From assembly GCF_009664085.1 (NCBI RefSeq), contig NZ_CP039268.1, forward strand, positions 1,411,501-1,475,500: a DNA stretch of 64,000 nucleotides, given 5' to 3'. The notes beneath the pieces are model-generated. The model made no database searches, was not told the origin of the DNA, and saw only the letters and a list, made by a program, of their open reading frames with translations. Below are positions 1-8,606 of the stretch, one piece after another. The DNA is from Thermochromatium tepidum ATCC 43061 (GTDB lineage: Bacteria; Pseudomonadota; Gammaproteobacteria; Chromatiales; Chromatiaceae). Numbering within the stretch: the stretch's first letter is position 1; the number at the start of each line of letters is the position of its first letter. Made by a program: the position numbers and the translations under genes.

Positions 1-1505
1 ATCTTGTTGCAGGCGTTGATATAGGCCTTGGCCGAGGCGACCAGGATGTCGGTATCCGCGCCCTGGCCATTGACGATGCGACCGCCCTTTTCTAGCCGCA
101 CCGTGACCTCGCCCTGGGCATCGGTCCCGCTGGTGATGGCGTTGACCGAGTAGAGCTTGAGCGTCGAACCGCTCTGGACGATCCCCTCGATCGCCTTGAA
201 GGTCGCATCGACCGGGCCACTGCCGGCGGACGTACCCGAACGTTCCTCGCCATCGAGCGCGAGCACCAGGGATGCGCTCGGGGTCTCGCCCGTTTCGGAA
301 CAGACGCGCATCGAGATCAGCTTGACGCGCTCGTTGGCCGTCTCTAGCGTGGCCTCGGTCACCAGGGCCTGGAGATCCTCGTCAAAGATCTCGTGCTTCT
401 TGTCGGCCAGCTCCTTGAAGCGGGCGAAGGCGGCGTTCAGCTCTTCCTCGGAACTCAGCACCACGCCCAGCTCCTGCAGACGCGCGCGGAAGGCATTGCG
501 GCCCGAGTGTTTGCCGAGCACCATACGGTTCTCGCTCCAACCCACGTCCTGGGCGCGCATGATTTCATAGGTTTCGCGATGCTTGAGGACACCATCCTGA
601 TGGATGCCGGACTCATGTGCGAAGGCATTGGCGCCGACCACGGCCTTGTTTGGCTGGACCGCGAATCCGGTGATGCCAGAGACCAGGCGCGAGCAGTTCA
701 TGATTTGGGTGGTGTCGAGCCGGGTGTCGCAGTCGAACAGATCCCGACGGGTACGGACTGCCATCACGATCTCTTCCAGCGCCGCGTTGCCGGCACGCTC
801 ACCCAGCCCGTTGATGGTGCACTCGACCTGGCGCGCCCCGTTGCGCACGGCAGCGAGCGAATTGGCCGTCGCCAGCCCCAGATCGTTGTGACAGTGGACC
901 GAGAAGATCGCCTTGTCGGCATTCGGGATCCGCGCACGCAGGGTGGCGATCAACGCGCCGAATTGATCCGGGATGTTGTAGCCAACGGTGTCGGGGATAT
1001 TGACCGTGCGCGCGCCGGCGTCGATCACCGCCTCCAGCACCCGGCACAGGAAGTCGATCTCGGAGCGTCCCGCATCCTCGGGCGAGAACTCGACGTCGTC
1101 GATCAGGTTGCGCGCGCGCTTGACGGCGTAGACGGCCCGTTCCAGTACCTGATCCGGGGTCATCCGCAGTTTCTTCTCCATGTGGATGGGCGAGGTGGCG
1201 ATGAAGGTATGGATGCGTCCGGCATTGGCGTGTCTGAGCGCCTCGCCAGCACGATCGATGTCGGCGTCGAGCGCCCGCGCCAGGCCGCAGACCCGGCTAT
1301 CCTTGATCGTCTCGGCTACGGCCTTGACCGCCTCGAAGTCGCCCGGACTGGCGATCGGGAAGCCAGCCTCGATGACATCGACCCTGAGCTTTTCGAGCGC
1401 CTTGGCGATGCGTACCTTCTCGTCGCGCGTCATCGAGGCGCCTGGGCTCTGTTCGCCGTCGCGCAGCGTGGTATCGAAGATGATTAGATGGTCTTTGGCG
1501 CTCAT
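1..1505 (-). CDS. leuA: 2-isopropylmalate synthase, C-terminus cut by window edge
   Basis: LeuA condenses 2-ketoisovalerate with acetyl-CoA, the first committed step of leucine synthesis in the cytoplasm. The protein starts [10 protein letters not shown] and shows the signature [12 protein letters not shown] at residues 11-22. The HCHNDLGLA metal-binding motif and the GVDS-like regulatory domain region downstream ([15 protein letters not shown]) are also present. About 501 residues are visible; relatives have about 510-520, so only a short C-terminal tail lies outside the window. The start at 1505 is chosen because the conserved TLRDGE motif follows at the normal distance. The leuCDB genes lie far away at 40-44 kb, so leuA is separately transcribed. 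Upstream are about 370 bases without a gene, then an IS remnant. Confidence 0.96.
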   Translation of the reverse strand, partial: MSAKDHLIIFDTTLRDGEQSPGASMTRDEKVRIAKALEKLRVDVIEAGFPIASPGDFEAVKAVAETIKDSRVCGLARALDADIDRAGEALRHANAGRIHTFIATSPIHMEKKLRMTPDQVLERAVYAVKRARNLIDDVEFSPEDAGRSEIDFLCRVLEAVIDAGARTVNIPDTVGYNIPDQFGALIATLRARIPNADKAIFSVHCHNDLGLATANSLAAVRNGARQVECTINGLGERAGNAALEEIVMAVRTRRDLFDCDTRLDTTQIMNCSRLVSGITGFAVQPNKAVVGANAFAHESGIHQDGVLKHRETYEIMRAQDVGWSENRMVLGKHSGRNAFRARLQELGVVLSSEEELNAAFARFKELADKKHEIFDEDLQALVTEATLETANERVKLISMRVCSETGETPSASLVLALDGEERSGTSAGSGPVDATFKAIEGIVQSGSTLKLYSVNAITSGTDAQGEVTVRLEKGGRIVNGQGADTDILVASAKAYINACNK

Positions 1506-1870
1506 GATGGGGTCTCTGTGATCCGTGATCAGCGTTGGTGTGAATCTGTGGGTTATTCTGGCGATCGGCAAGTGCCGGTGCTTGAGTTCGGCCCGGTTTG
1601 CTGCTAATCCTGCCGCATTCGCCGCCGGGGGCCAACTCCAATGACGCCCGATTGGCATGATCGCGCACGGCTCCGCTTCGACACGCCCATCGTCCTGATC
1701 GGATCGTATCGAGGAACCGCGGGTGGTCTCGGTGCGTTTCGCCGACAGCATAAGCGAAGGCCGGCGCGCCTGGGCGCAGGGACGGACGGTACCTGCGCAT
1801 GAACCGGTAAGATCCATCGCGGGCTTGATCAACCGCACTGCCAAACTGTTGACCTGGTGCGCGACACGCC
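1506..1870. other. Intergenic region upstream of leuA, no gene seen
   Basis: No frame here has convincing protein similarity on either strand. It should contain the leuA promoter and leader on the minus strand. I could not pick out a clear sigma70 site, a leucine-codon leader peptide or an attenuator. Its left part adjoins leuA and its right part runs into the left end of the IS200/IS605 remnant. Confidence 0.4.
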
Positions 1871-1877
1871 TCGGCCT

Positions 1878-2021
1878 TCAGGCCGTTGAAGGATCGCACG
1901 GGCACCGTAGGCGTCCCTTGGACGATCGATGTGGTGTCTGCTGCTGTTCGATATACTGGCGCACGATGGAGATCGGCGCACCACCACAGGATGAGGCGAA
2001 GGAAGACGGCGACCCGCATAT
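1878..2021 (-). pseudogene. tnpA: IS200-type TnpA (Y1 transposase) C-terminal remnant
   Basis: This minus-strand frame reads CGSPSSFASSCGGAPISI, then VRQYIEQQQTPH, and stops at 1878-1880. It matches the end of Y1 HUH transposases, where a SYF..GGAP segment precedes the helix carrying the catalytic tyrosine in a YxxxQ motif; YIEQQ is still intact here. The N-terminal two thirds, including the HUH histidine pair, are missing, and a stop lies just upstream at 2022-2024. It is therefore a dead fragment. Its orientation away from the tnpB remnant fits the divergent organisation of IS605-type elements. Confidence 0.7.
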
Positions 2022-2027
2022 TTACCT

Positions 2028-2207
2028 ATGCAACGTATCCAAGCCTTACAAATACGAGTGATGCCGAACGGCGACCAGCCACCTGCCCGCGCGCAGCGCG
2101 CGGGCAGGTGGGCAGGCGCAGTCCTGCCGCCAGCAGTAGGAACCCACCGAAGCGACCCATCCGGGCTCGATGCCGGGATGAGCGCCGCAGGAATCCCCCG
2201 GCTTTAG
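2028..2207 (+). pseudogene. tnpB: TnpB N-terminus fused by deletion to the right end
   Basis: The 59-codon frame begins MQRIQALQIRVMPNGDQ, which resembles the usual start of IS200/IS605 TnpB proteins (MQR-x-QAF...MPNG-x-Q). It then loses all similarity at a 31-bp palindrome (2080-2110) and ends GIPRL at the right-end hairpin. The RuvC and zinc-finger core of TnpB, normally about 350 residues, is absent. A deletion has joined head and tail. No function is expected from the peptide. The remaining right end corresponds to where the TnpB guide RNA (omega RNA) scaffold ends in intact elements. Confidence 0.62.
2080..2110. repeat. Perfect 15-bp inverted repeat with 1-base loop
   Basis: CACCTGCCCGCGCGC (2080-2094), one A, then its exact reverse complement (2096-2110). 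It sits exactly where the tnpB remnant loses similarity, so it may mark a palindrome-associated deletion or a small insertion. No T-run follows, so it is not an obvious terminator. Confidence 0.85.
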
Positions 2208-2214
2208 GCGGGGG
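2195..2214 (+). repeat. Right-end hairpin of the IS200/IS605 remnant
   Basis: CCCCCGGC, a TTTA loop and GGCGGGGG form an imperfect stem with one mismatch. It is followed by AGGATGTCAA. In this family such a hairpin is bound by TnpA and also forms the 3' part of the omega RNA. Confidence 0.65.
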
Positions 2215-2360
2215 AGGATGTCAACCAGACCCTTTGATCTTTGGAGTGCTGAGCGAGAGGGCCTCCGGGCCGCCTGGAGGCACTCCAGCCAGCTGGGATC
2301 GGTTGAGGCGGCGATGTCTCTGGAGGTTCAGACCCGGCTCTCGGTCTCGCGTCCGCTGTT

Positions 2361-3155
2361 CTATCCGAGCGACGGCACGGGCGATGCCCGTCCGGACGAC
2401 AGAAACTCTGTCACACGCCCCAGGTCGTCGGCTGTATCCACACCAGGTCCGGGCGTCTCGACGGCCAGCCCGACATGGATGGGTGCGCCATGCCAGAGTG
2501 CACGCAATTGTTCGAGCGACTCGGCGATCTCCAGCGGTGAGGGCGCAAGCCTGACAAACTGGTCGAGAAAGGCGGCCCGATAGGCATAGAGTCCGATGTG
2601 ACGCAGAAAATCGACCGAGCTGGGTAGGCGAGCCTTGTTGCCAAGGAACTTGTCGCGATGCCAGGGGATGGGGGCGCGCGAAAAATAGAGCGCGAATCCA
2701 GCCATGTCGGTGATGACCTTGACCACATGGGGATCGAAGAGCATGGCGATGTCCTCGATCGGATGGGCGAGCGTGGCCATGCCGATCTCGGCGCGCGCGA
2801 CCAGATTGGACGCGACCTGATCGATGAGCGCCGCCGGCATACAGGGTTCGTCGCCCTGGAGGTTGACGACAATGGTGTCGTCGCTCCAGCCGCGCCGTTC
2901 GATCACCTCGGCGATCCGGTCCGAGCCGCTGCGATGGCTCGATGCCGTCATCTCGACGGCGATGCCGAGCCTGGCGCAGACCTCGCGGATGCGTTGATCG
3001 TCGGTGGCAACCACCACCTCACCGGCGCCGCTGGCCTGGGCGCACTCGACGACACGCTGGATCATGGGTTTGCCGCCGATGTCGAGCAGCGGCTTGCCCG
3101 GCAAGCGGGTCGAGCCGTAGCGGGCGGGGATGACGACCTTGAATGCGCTGTCCAT
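2361..3155 (-). CDS. kdsB: 3-deoxy-manno-octulosonate cytidylyltransferase
   Basis: KdsB activates Kdo with CTP to CMP-Kdo, the donor for the inner core of lipopolysaccharide. The 264-residue protein has the nucleotidyltransferase signature RYGSTRLPGKPL at residues 12-23. It also has the family segments VVVATDD, SGSDRIAEV and VVNLQGDEP, and its length is normal. It is the last gene of the exbB-exbD-msbA-lpxK-kdsB run; its ATG directly abuts the lpxK stop. Many gammaproteobacteria keep a small Trm112-like gene between lpxK and kdsB, and there is no room for it here. The substrate pathway is cytoplasmic and feeds the MsbA-exported lipid A made by its neighbours. Confidence 0.97.
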   Translation of the reverse strand: MDSAFKVVIPARYGSTRLPGKPLLDIGGKPMIQRVVECAQASGAGEVVVATDDQRIREVCARLGIAVEMTASSHRSGSDRIAEVIERRGWSDDTIVVNLQGDEPCMPAALIDQVASNLVARAEIGMATLAHPIEDIAMLFDPHVVKVITDMAGFALYFSRAPIPWHRDKFLGNKARLPSSVDFLRHIGLYAYRAAFLDQFVRLAPSPLEIAESLEQLRALWHGAPIHVGLAVETPGPGVDTADDLGRVTEFLSSGRASPVPSLG

Positions 3156-4160
3156 TTAGCGACTCGCTCTGAGTTGATGGATTTTGCAGAGAAGGTGCGA
3201 CTCGAAATCCGGGTCCAGGATTGCCGTGACCGGCAGATACCAGTGATCGGACCCAGCAAAGTCCGCACACTTGACGGCGTCCTTCTCGGTCATGACGACG
3301 GGCAGTCCGCGCCAGCGGTCGGCGTCGGCCGCACAGTAGCGATGATGATCCGGGTAGGGGTAGCGCTCGACCACCAAACCTGCCGCCTCCAGGTGTCTGA
3401 AGAAGGGCTCGGGATGACCGATCCCGGCGATGGCGCGCACCCGGTGTCCGCTCAGATCCGACAGCCGAAGGTGTCGGCTCGGATCACGCAGATTCACCAA
3501 TTCACCCGGGCACAGGCGCATCCGATGACCTGGTCCTGCGCCGCCCTTGTAGAGTACCAGATCCACGCTGTTTAATCGCTCGGGCGGCTCGCGTAACGGA
3601 CCGGCCGGAAGACAGTGGCCGTTGCCGAGGCCGCGCGTGCCATCGATCAGGACGATCTCGAGGTCGCGCGCCAGGCGGTAGTGCTGGAGACCGTCATCGC
3701 TGACTAGGATGTCGCAGTCGCTGAGGTCGATGGCGAGAAGGCCGGCCGCGACTCGATCCGGTCCCGCGACCACGACACAACCCGAGCGGCGCGAGAGCAG
3801 GACCGGCTCGTCGCCGACGCGGTCTGGATCGGAGTCGGGCGTGACGTGTTGCGGCCAGTGTTTGGCGCGCCCGCCATAACCGCGCGTAATGATCGCCGGC
3901 GTCCAGCCCTGATCGCGTAACAGTTCGACCAGACGCAACACCAAGGGTGTCTTTCCAGTCCCGCCGACCGTGAGATTGCCGACCACGACTACAGGCACGG
4001 GGAGCCGCTCACTAGCCAGCCAGCCCTTGAGGTAGGCATGGCGCCGGACACGGATGATGGCGTTATAAACCCAGGACAACGGCAACAGGAGCCGGGCGAG
4101 CGGATGGCGGCGGCCATACCAGATCGCTGTAGTGTTCAGCGTGATCCCTGTCTTCCTCAA
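3156..4160 (-). CDS. lpxK: Tetraacyldisaccharide 4'-kinase
   Basis: LpxK phosphorylates the 4' position of the lipid A disaccharide at the inner face of the cytoplasmic membrane. The 334-residue protein opens with a hydrophobic, membrane-associating N-terminus (about residues 20-40). The P-loop GNLTVGGTGKT follows at residues 61-71, and further in are the conserved ITRGYGG, GDEP and SDDGLQHYRL segments. It overlaps the msbA stop by 4 bases and abuts kdsB, so all three are surely translated from one message. Its length is typical for the family. Confidence 0.97.
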   Translation of the reverse strand: MRKTGITLNTTAIWYGRRHPLARLLLPLSWVYNAIIRVRRHAYLKGWLASERLPVPVVVVGNLTVGGTGKTPLVLRLVELLRDQGWTPAIITRGYGGRAKHWPQHVTPDSDPDRVGDEPVLLSRRSGCVVVAGPDRVAAGLLAIDLSDCDILVSDDGLQHYRLARDLEIVLIDGTRGLGNGHCLPAGPLREPPERLNSVDLVLYKGGAGPGHRMRLCPGELVNLRDPSRHLRLSDLSGHRVRAIAGIGHPEPFFRHLEAAGLVVERYPYPDHHRYCAADADRWRGLPVVMTEKDAVKCADFAGSDHWYLPVTAILDPDFESHLLCKIHQLRASR

Positions 4161-5917
4161 GAATGCCGTCCTACAGTCCCCTGCAGCCGCGCATAATAGC
4201 CACCAAGCGCGAGCAGCTCCGAGTGACGCCCCTGTTCGACGATCCGACCATCCTGTACCACGAGGATGCGATCGGCACGCTCGATGGTTGAGAGTCGGTG
4301 GGCGATGATGAGGGTTGTGCGGCGCGCCATCAGTGTCTCCAAGGCGGCCTGAATATGGCGCTCGGACTCGGTATCCAGCGCCGAGGTCGCCTCGTCCAGG
4401 AGCAGGATCGGCGCATCCTTGAGTAGGGCGCGCGCGATGGCCAGACGTTGGCGCTGACCGCCCGAGAGCAGCACGCCCCTATCACCGATCAGGGTATCGA
4501 ACCCCTGGGGCAGCGCCTGGATGAATTCGAGCGCATGGGCACCGGCCGCGACCCGCTCCAGTTCCTCGCGGCTCGGCGGCTCGGCACACCCATAGGCGAT
4601 GTTGTTGGCGATCGAGTCGTTGAAGAGCACCACATCCTGACTCACCACCGCGATCTGTGCCCGCAGACTGGCTAGGGTCAGGTCGCGGATCGGGATACCG
4701 TCGAGCCGGATCTCACCTGCCGTCGGGTCGTAGAACCGCGGCAAGAGGTTGACGAGCGTGCTCTTGCCGCTCCCCGAGCGCCCGACCAGGGCCACCTTCT
4801 CGCCGGGCTCGATGACCAGATCCACCCCCTGCAGCGCCAGCGCCTTGTCCGCGGCATAACGATGACTGACACCGCGATATTCGATCCGACCGCGGGCGCG
4901 GTCCAGACTCCGGGTGCCGGTATCGGATTCCGGCTCGACGTCGATCAATTCAAACAGGCTCGCGGCGGCGATGATGCCGCGCTGCAACTGACCATTGACC
5001 GCCGTCAGGCGTTTGACCGGCGGCAGTAACAGCCCCATGGCGACCACAAACGACATGAAGGTACCGACCGAGATGTTCTCCTTCAGCCCCTGCATGGTCG
5101 AGAGATAGACCACCACCGCGATCGCCGCCGCTGAGATCAACTGGACCAGCGGCACGCTCGCCGCCTCGGTGGCGATCAGCTTCATTTGCAAGGAGCGCGT
5201 CTTCTCGTTGATGGCGTGGAAGCGCCGCGATTCGCGCGCCTGACCGCCGAACGCCTTGATCAGCCGCTGACCGTCGATCACTTCTTGAACGACATGGGTC
5301 AGATCGGCAACCCGATCCTGGATACGCCGGCTGTGACGCCGGAGGCGCTTGGTGGCGTATTTGACCGCGCCGGCCATCGCCGGGCCGATAACCAGGAAGA
5401 TCAGCGACAACCCGGCATTCAGATAGAGCATGTAGGCCATGAGCCCAAGTACGGTGAAGCCGTCGCGCACCAGGGTCGTGACCGCCGAGGTGGCGGCATT
5501 GGCCACGTTCTCGACGTTGTAGGTGAGCTTGGCCAGGATGTGTCCCGAACCCTGGGTGTCATAGAACCGCGTCGGGGCGCGCAGCAGATGTTCGAACATC
5601 TCCTGACGCAGATCGGCCACCACTCGCCGCCCGACCCAGCTCAGGAAATAGGTGTTGACGAATCCCGCGATGCCGCGCACCACAAACAGCCCCACCAACA
5701 GCCAGGGCATGAGACGCACGACCTCGATGTCGCGCTGGACGAAGCTGCCGTCGATCAGCGGCTTCATCATAGCGGCGAACAGCGGCTCAGTGGCGGCGAA
5801 GACCAACATGCCGGCGATCGACAGCGCGAAGATACGCCAATAGGGACGGACATAGCCGAGCAGTCGCCGGTAGACGACGCGCGCCTCGTCCGCGGAAAGC
5901 ACGGCGTCCTGACTCAT
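4157..5917 (-). CDS. msbA: Lipid A exporter, ABC permease/ATPase
   Basis: MsbA flips core-lipid A across the inner membrane using ATP. The 586-residue half-transporter has an N-terminal six-helix membrane domain (about residues 20-325) and a C-terminal nucleotide-binding domain. The latter has Walker A GRSGSGKST (about residue 380), signature LSGGQRQRLAIARALL, Walker B ILLLDEATSALD and the switch segment IIAHRLSTI. Fusion of both domains in one chain is normal, and the protein works as a homodimer. The gene overlaps exbD upstream and lpxK downstream by 4 bases each. Being next to lpxK and kdsB supports MsbA rather than a generic drug exporter. Confidence 0.95.
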   Translation of the reverse strand: MSQDAVLSADEARVVYRRLLGYVRPYWRIFALSIAGMLVFAATEPLFAAMMKPLIDGSFVQRDIEVVRLMPWLLVGLFVVRGIAGFVNTYFLSWVGRRVVADLRQEMFEHLLRAPTRFYDTQGSGHILAKLTYNVENVANAATSAVTTLVRDGFTVLGLMAYMLYLNAGLSLIFLVIGPAMAGAVKYATKRLRRHSRRIQDRVADLTHVVQEVIDGQRLIKAFGGQARESRRFHAINEKTRSLQMKLIATEAASVPLVQLISAAAIAVVVYLSTMQGLKENISVGTFMSFVVAMGLLLPPVKRLTAVNGQLQRGIIAAASLFELIDVEPESDTGTRSLDRARGRIEYRGVSHRYAADKALALQGVDLVIEPGEKVALVGRSGSGKSTLVNLLPRFYDPTAGEIRLDGIPIRDLTLASLRAQIAVVSQDVVLFNDSIANNIAYGCAEPPSREELERVAAGAHALEFIQALPQGFDTLIGDRGVLLSGGQRQRLAIARALLKDAPILLLDEATSALDTESERHIQAALETLMARRTTLIIAHRLSTIERADRILVVQDGRIVEQGRHSELLALGGYYARLQGTVGRHS

Positions 5918-6342
5918 GGCGCGGCGCCATCCGAGCGGGTCGCGGCAAAGGCGATGCGGCTCAAACCGGCCTGACTCGCGGCATCCATGGCGGTCACCAC
6001 CGCCTGATACGGCGTGGCGGCATCGGCCTGGATCAAGACCGGGATGCGGCTATCCTGACCACGGCGCTCGGTGAGGAGAGACACCAGGGTCGCGACTCGG
6101 GTGTCGGCGACCTCGCGATCATCGACAAAGAAGCGCCCGGCCCGATCGATGACGATCCGGATCATGGCCGGTTCCTGGGCCGGGATGTCCTCCCCCTGGG
6201 CCCGCGGCAACTGCACGCGCAGACGCGCCTCGTCTTTGAAGGAGGTCGAGACCATGAAGAAGATCAGCAGCAGGAAGACGACATCGATCAGCGGGGCCAG
6301 ATTGATGTCGACCGGTGGACGGCGACGCGGGCGCAGATTCAT
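5914..6342 (-). CDS. exbD: ExbD/TolR-family biopolymer transport protein
   Basis: ExbD-family proteins pair with ExbB to couple proton flow to energy-requiring envelope processes. The 142-residue protein has a short basic cytoplasmic head (RPRRRPP) and one membrane helix at about residues 15-34. The essential aspartate is in NLAPLIDVVFLLLIFF (D20), and a periplasmic domain of about 100 residues follows. It overlaps exbB and msbA by 4 bases. Placement ahead of msbA-lpxK is common in gammaproteobacteria and suggests expression with lipid A export genes. A direct role in that transport is not established, and no TonB gene lies nearby. Confidence 0.92.
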   Translation of the reverse strand: MNLRPRRRPPVDINLAPLIDVVFLLLIFFMVSTSFKDEARLRVQLPRAQGEDIPAQEPAMIRIVIDRAGRFFVDDREVADTRVATLVSLLTERRGQDSRIPVLIQADAATPYQAVVTAMDAASQAGLSRIAFAATRSDGAAP

Positions 6343-6956
6343 CGCAATGCCTCGCGCTCGCCCTTGAGCACCTCGACCAGGCGCAGGGCCTGCTCCTCCA
6401 TGTCGAGTGCGAGCCGATCGACCTTGCTCTCGAAGAAGCGATGGAACATGAGCGACGGGATGGCCACCGAGAGTCCGGCCGCCGTGGTGATGAGTGCCTT
6501 GGAGATGCCGCCGGCCAAAACGGCGGCATTGCCCACACCCGCCTCTGTGATGACCTTGAAGATGTCGATCATGCCTAACACGGTACCGAGCAGGCCCAGC
6601 AAGGGCGTAATGGCGGCGATGGTGCCGAGCGTGTTCAGGAAGCGTTCGAGCTGGGCCACCACCTGGCGACCGACATCGTTGATCGCCTCCTTCATCACCT
6701 CGTGCGAGTGATGACGATTGGCCAGACCGGCCGCCAGCAGACGCCCGAGCGGCGAGCCGTCGCGGATCTGGGCGATGGTGATCTCATCGAGCCGCTGCTC
6801 CTGGTGCAGGCGCCAGATCCGTTCCACCAGTCGGTCCGGCATGATGCGCGAGCGGCGCAGGGTCCAGGCACGCTCGATCACGATCGCGGTAGCTAGCACT
6901 GAACAGGCCAGGATCGGCAACATCAACCAGCCTCCGGCATACATGAGTTCAACCAA
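6339..6956 (-). CDS. exbB: ExbB/TolQ/MotA-family proton channel protein
   Basis: This is the channel partner of ExbD. The 205-residue protein has three predicted membrane helices (about residues 8-28, 100-125 and 145-170). The conserved helix-2/3 region includes TPLLGLLGTVLGMIDIF and ALITTAAGLSVAIPSLMF. It is shorter than E. coli ExbB/TolQ (about 240) but matches the ExbB-like proteins found in front of msbA. It is the first gene of the operon; the promoter must lie in 6957-7133, shared with the divergent ferredoxin-reductase gene. Confidence 0.93.
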   Translation of the reverse strand: MVELMYAGGWLMLPILACSVLATAIVIERAWTLRRSRIMPDRLVERIWRLHQEQRLDEITIAQIRDGSPLGRLLAAGLANRHHSHEVMKEAINDVGRQVVAQLERFLNTLGTIAAITPLLGLLGTVLGMIDIFKVITEAGVGNAAVLAGGISKALITTAAGLSVAIPSLMFHRFFESKVDRLALDMEEQALRLVEVLKGEREALR

Positions 6957-7133
6957 GGGCAGATCCTCCAGAGGTCTCGACTAGGGCCGACGATCGAACA
7001 TCAGCGGTGTATCGCGGCCAAGCCTGAGGGATGATACCCGAAGCCGTTTGTCATGGATGACTCCGAGCCTTTGAAAATCGGCGCCCGATGACCAATCTAG
7101 GCGTCACATGCTTACACGCGAATCAAACCGAAC

Positions 7134-8606
7134 ATGGACTATCTGAGCCTTTCACGCGCCGCGCGACTCGCGGGCGTCACCCGTGCCGAACTCCAGGCCC
7201 GCATCCGGCGCGGCGAGATCCCAACCTTCGAGGGCGCGGTCGCCGTCAACGATCTCTTGCGCGCCTATCCGAGCGTCAGCCTCGCCAACGACGAGGCCCT
7301 GGAGCGCACCACCCGCATTAAGGCGCTCGCCCATCCCAGGCTCTATGGCGGTGACGACACCACATTGCCCGATCCCGAGGTACTGGTCTCCAGACTCCAG
7401 GGGCTGAGCGCCAGTCTCGCCGAGCGCGTTGCACGGCTGGAGTCGGCCATGGCGCTGCTGGATCAGATCGGCGAGCAGGTCGAAGAACTCTGCCGCCTGC
7501 CGCGCGATCAGCTCGAGGAATCCCTGCTCGCGCTGCGCGACTGGCTACGCGGGGAGCGCGCGCGGCTGGCCGCCGAGTCCAACCCGGACCAGCGTGCCCA
7601 GCTCATCGTCAAAGATGCCTTTTTGCGACTCATGGCCGCCAACGTCAAACTCATCCCCAGCGGGCACGATTTCTTTGTCGAGGGCAACGAGTCCATTCTC
7701 GAGGCCTCGGTGCGGGCGGGTCTGACGCTCAACTACGGTTGCTCCAGCGGTAACTGCGGTAGCTGCAAGGCGCGCGTGGTCAGCGGCGAGACCTGGCGTC
7801 TGCGCGAGCACGACTATGTGATTAGCGAACGCGAGAAGGCCATGGGCTATATCCTGACCTGCTCGCATACGGCCGTGACCGACCTCGTGCTGGAGGCCGC
7901 CGAGGCCAATCGGGTCGAGGATCTGCCCTATCAGGAGATCCGCGCCAGCCTGCGCAAACTGGAACGGCTCGGGTCGGACCTGGTCGCGCTCGGGATCCAG
8001 ACCCCGCGAACCCAGACGCTGCGTTTCATGGCAGGGCAGCGGGCGATCCTGACCCTAGAGAGCGGTGAGTCGCGCGAGCTGTCGATCGCCAGTTGCCCCT
8101 GCAATGGGCGCTCTCTGTGGTTCTATGTGCGGCGTCAGGAAGATGCCTTTTCGCAGGCGGTGTTCGGCGGTCTGCGCCCGGGGCAGATGGTTACAGTCAG
8201 CGGACCGCGCGGAGACTTCGTGCTGCGCGACGAGGCGTCGGAACCGGCGATCTTCATCGCACATGGCGACGGCATCGCACCGATCAAGAGCCTGATCGAG
8301 CATGCGGTCTCGATCGATCACATCGAGTGGTTCCAGCTCTATTGGGATACCTCCTATCCGGAGGCCCATCATCAGGCCCAGTGGGGACGGGCGCTGCGGG
8401 ATGCGTTGGACAACTTTAGTTTCACACCACTGGTGAGTGGGCATGTGGAGGATCTGATCGCCTTGATTCAGGCCGATGTGTCTGAGCCGACCGTGGCACG
8501 TTTCTATGTCGCTGGCCCAGCCGAGCCGGTGCGGTCGACGCGCGCGGCACTCCTGGCCCTGGGTATTGAGGCCGATCGGATCGCGACCGAGGAGACGGCC
8601 ACCTGA
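7134..8606 (+). CDS. HTH-like, [2Fe-2S] ferredoxin and flavin reductase fusion protein
   Basis: The 490-residue protein has three parts. Residues 1-45 look like a MerR/excisionase-type helix-turn-helix (SRAARLAGVTRAELQARIRR, then GEIP). Residues 75-150 are charged and probably coiled-coil. Residues 170-255 are a plant-type [2Fe-2S] ferredoxin with cysteines C203, C208, C211 and C243 (C-x4-C-x2-C then LTC). Residues 265-490 are a ferredoxin-NAD(P)H reductase-like module with RELSIAS (flavin side), GPRGDF and HGDGIAP (nucleotide side). The ferredoxin-reductase half resembles phenol hydroxylase or CDP-glucoseen reductase components; no oxygenase partner is adjacent. Function is unknown; a redox-responsive DNA-binding or electron-transfer protein is inferred. 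It is divergent from exbB. Confidence 0.8.
   Translation: MDYLSLSRAARLAGVTRAELQARIRRGEIPTFEGAVAVNDLLRAYPSVSLANDEALERTTRIKALAHPRLYGGDDTTLPDPEVLVSRLQGLSASLAERVARLESAMALLDQIGEQVEELCRLPRDQLEESLLALRDWLRGERARLAAESNPDQRAQLIVKDAFLRLMAANVKLIPSGHDFFVEGNESILEASVRAGLTLNYGCSSGNCGSCKARVVSGETWRLREHDYVISEREKAMGYILTCSHTAVTDLVLEAAEANRVEDLPYQEIRASLRKLERLGSDLVALGIQTPRTQTLRFMAGQRAILTLESGESRELSIASCPCNGRSLWFYVRRQEDAFSQAVFGGLRPGQMVTVSGPRGDFVLRDEASEPAIFIAHGDGIAPIKSLIEHAVSIDHIEWFQLYWDTSYPEAHHQAQWGRALRDALDNFSFTPLVSGHVEDLIALIQADVSEPTVARFYVAGPAEPVRSTRAALLALGIEADRIATEETAT

Larger units (their letters stand above)
1860..2224. mobile_element. Decayed IS200/IS605-family element (internal deletion derivative)
   Basis: The stretch holds a tnpA tail on the minus strand and a tnpB head on the plus strand, head to head. 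The right side ends in a C-rich/G-rich imperfect hairpin (2195-2214) followed by GGATGTCAA, which is the kind of right end seen in IS200/IS605 elements. A small hairpin (GGCC-TTCA-GGCC, about 1873-1884) overlaps the tnpA stop, as expected of a left-end hairpin. This divergent tnpA/tnpB layout with subterminal hairpins and no terminal inverted repeats is typical of the family. Both genes are truncated, so the element can move only in trans if at all. Exact ends are inferred, not proven. Confidence 0.68.

Noticed and set aside
1297-2554. Several 110-240-residue frames across the leuA-kdsB gap
   Set aside because: They cross leuA or kdsB antisense, or run over the IS remnant in the wrong frame; only the short tnpA and tnpB fragments have real similarity.
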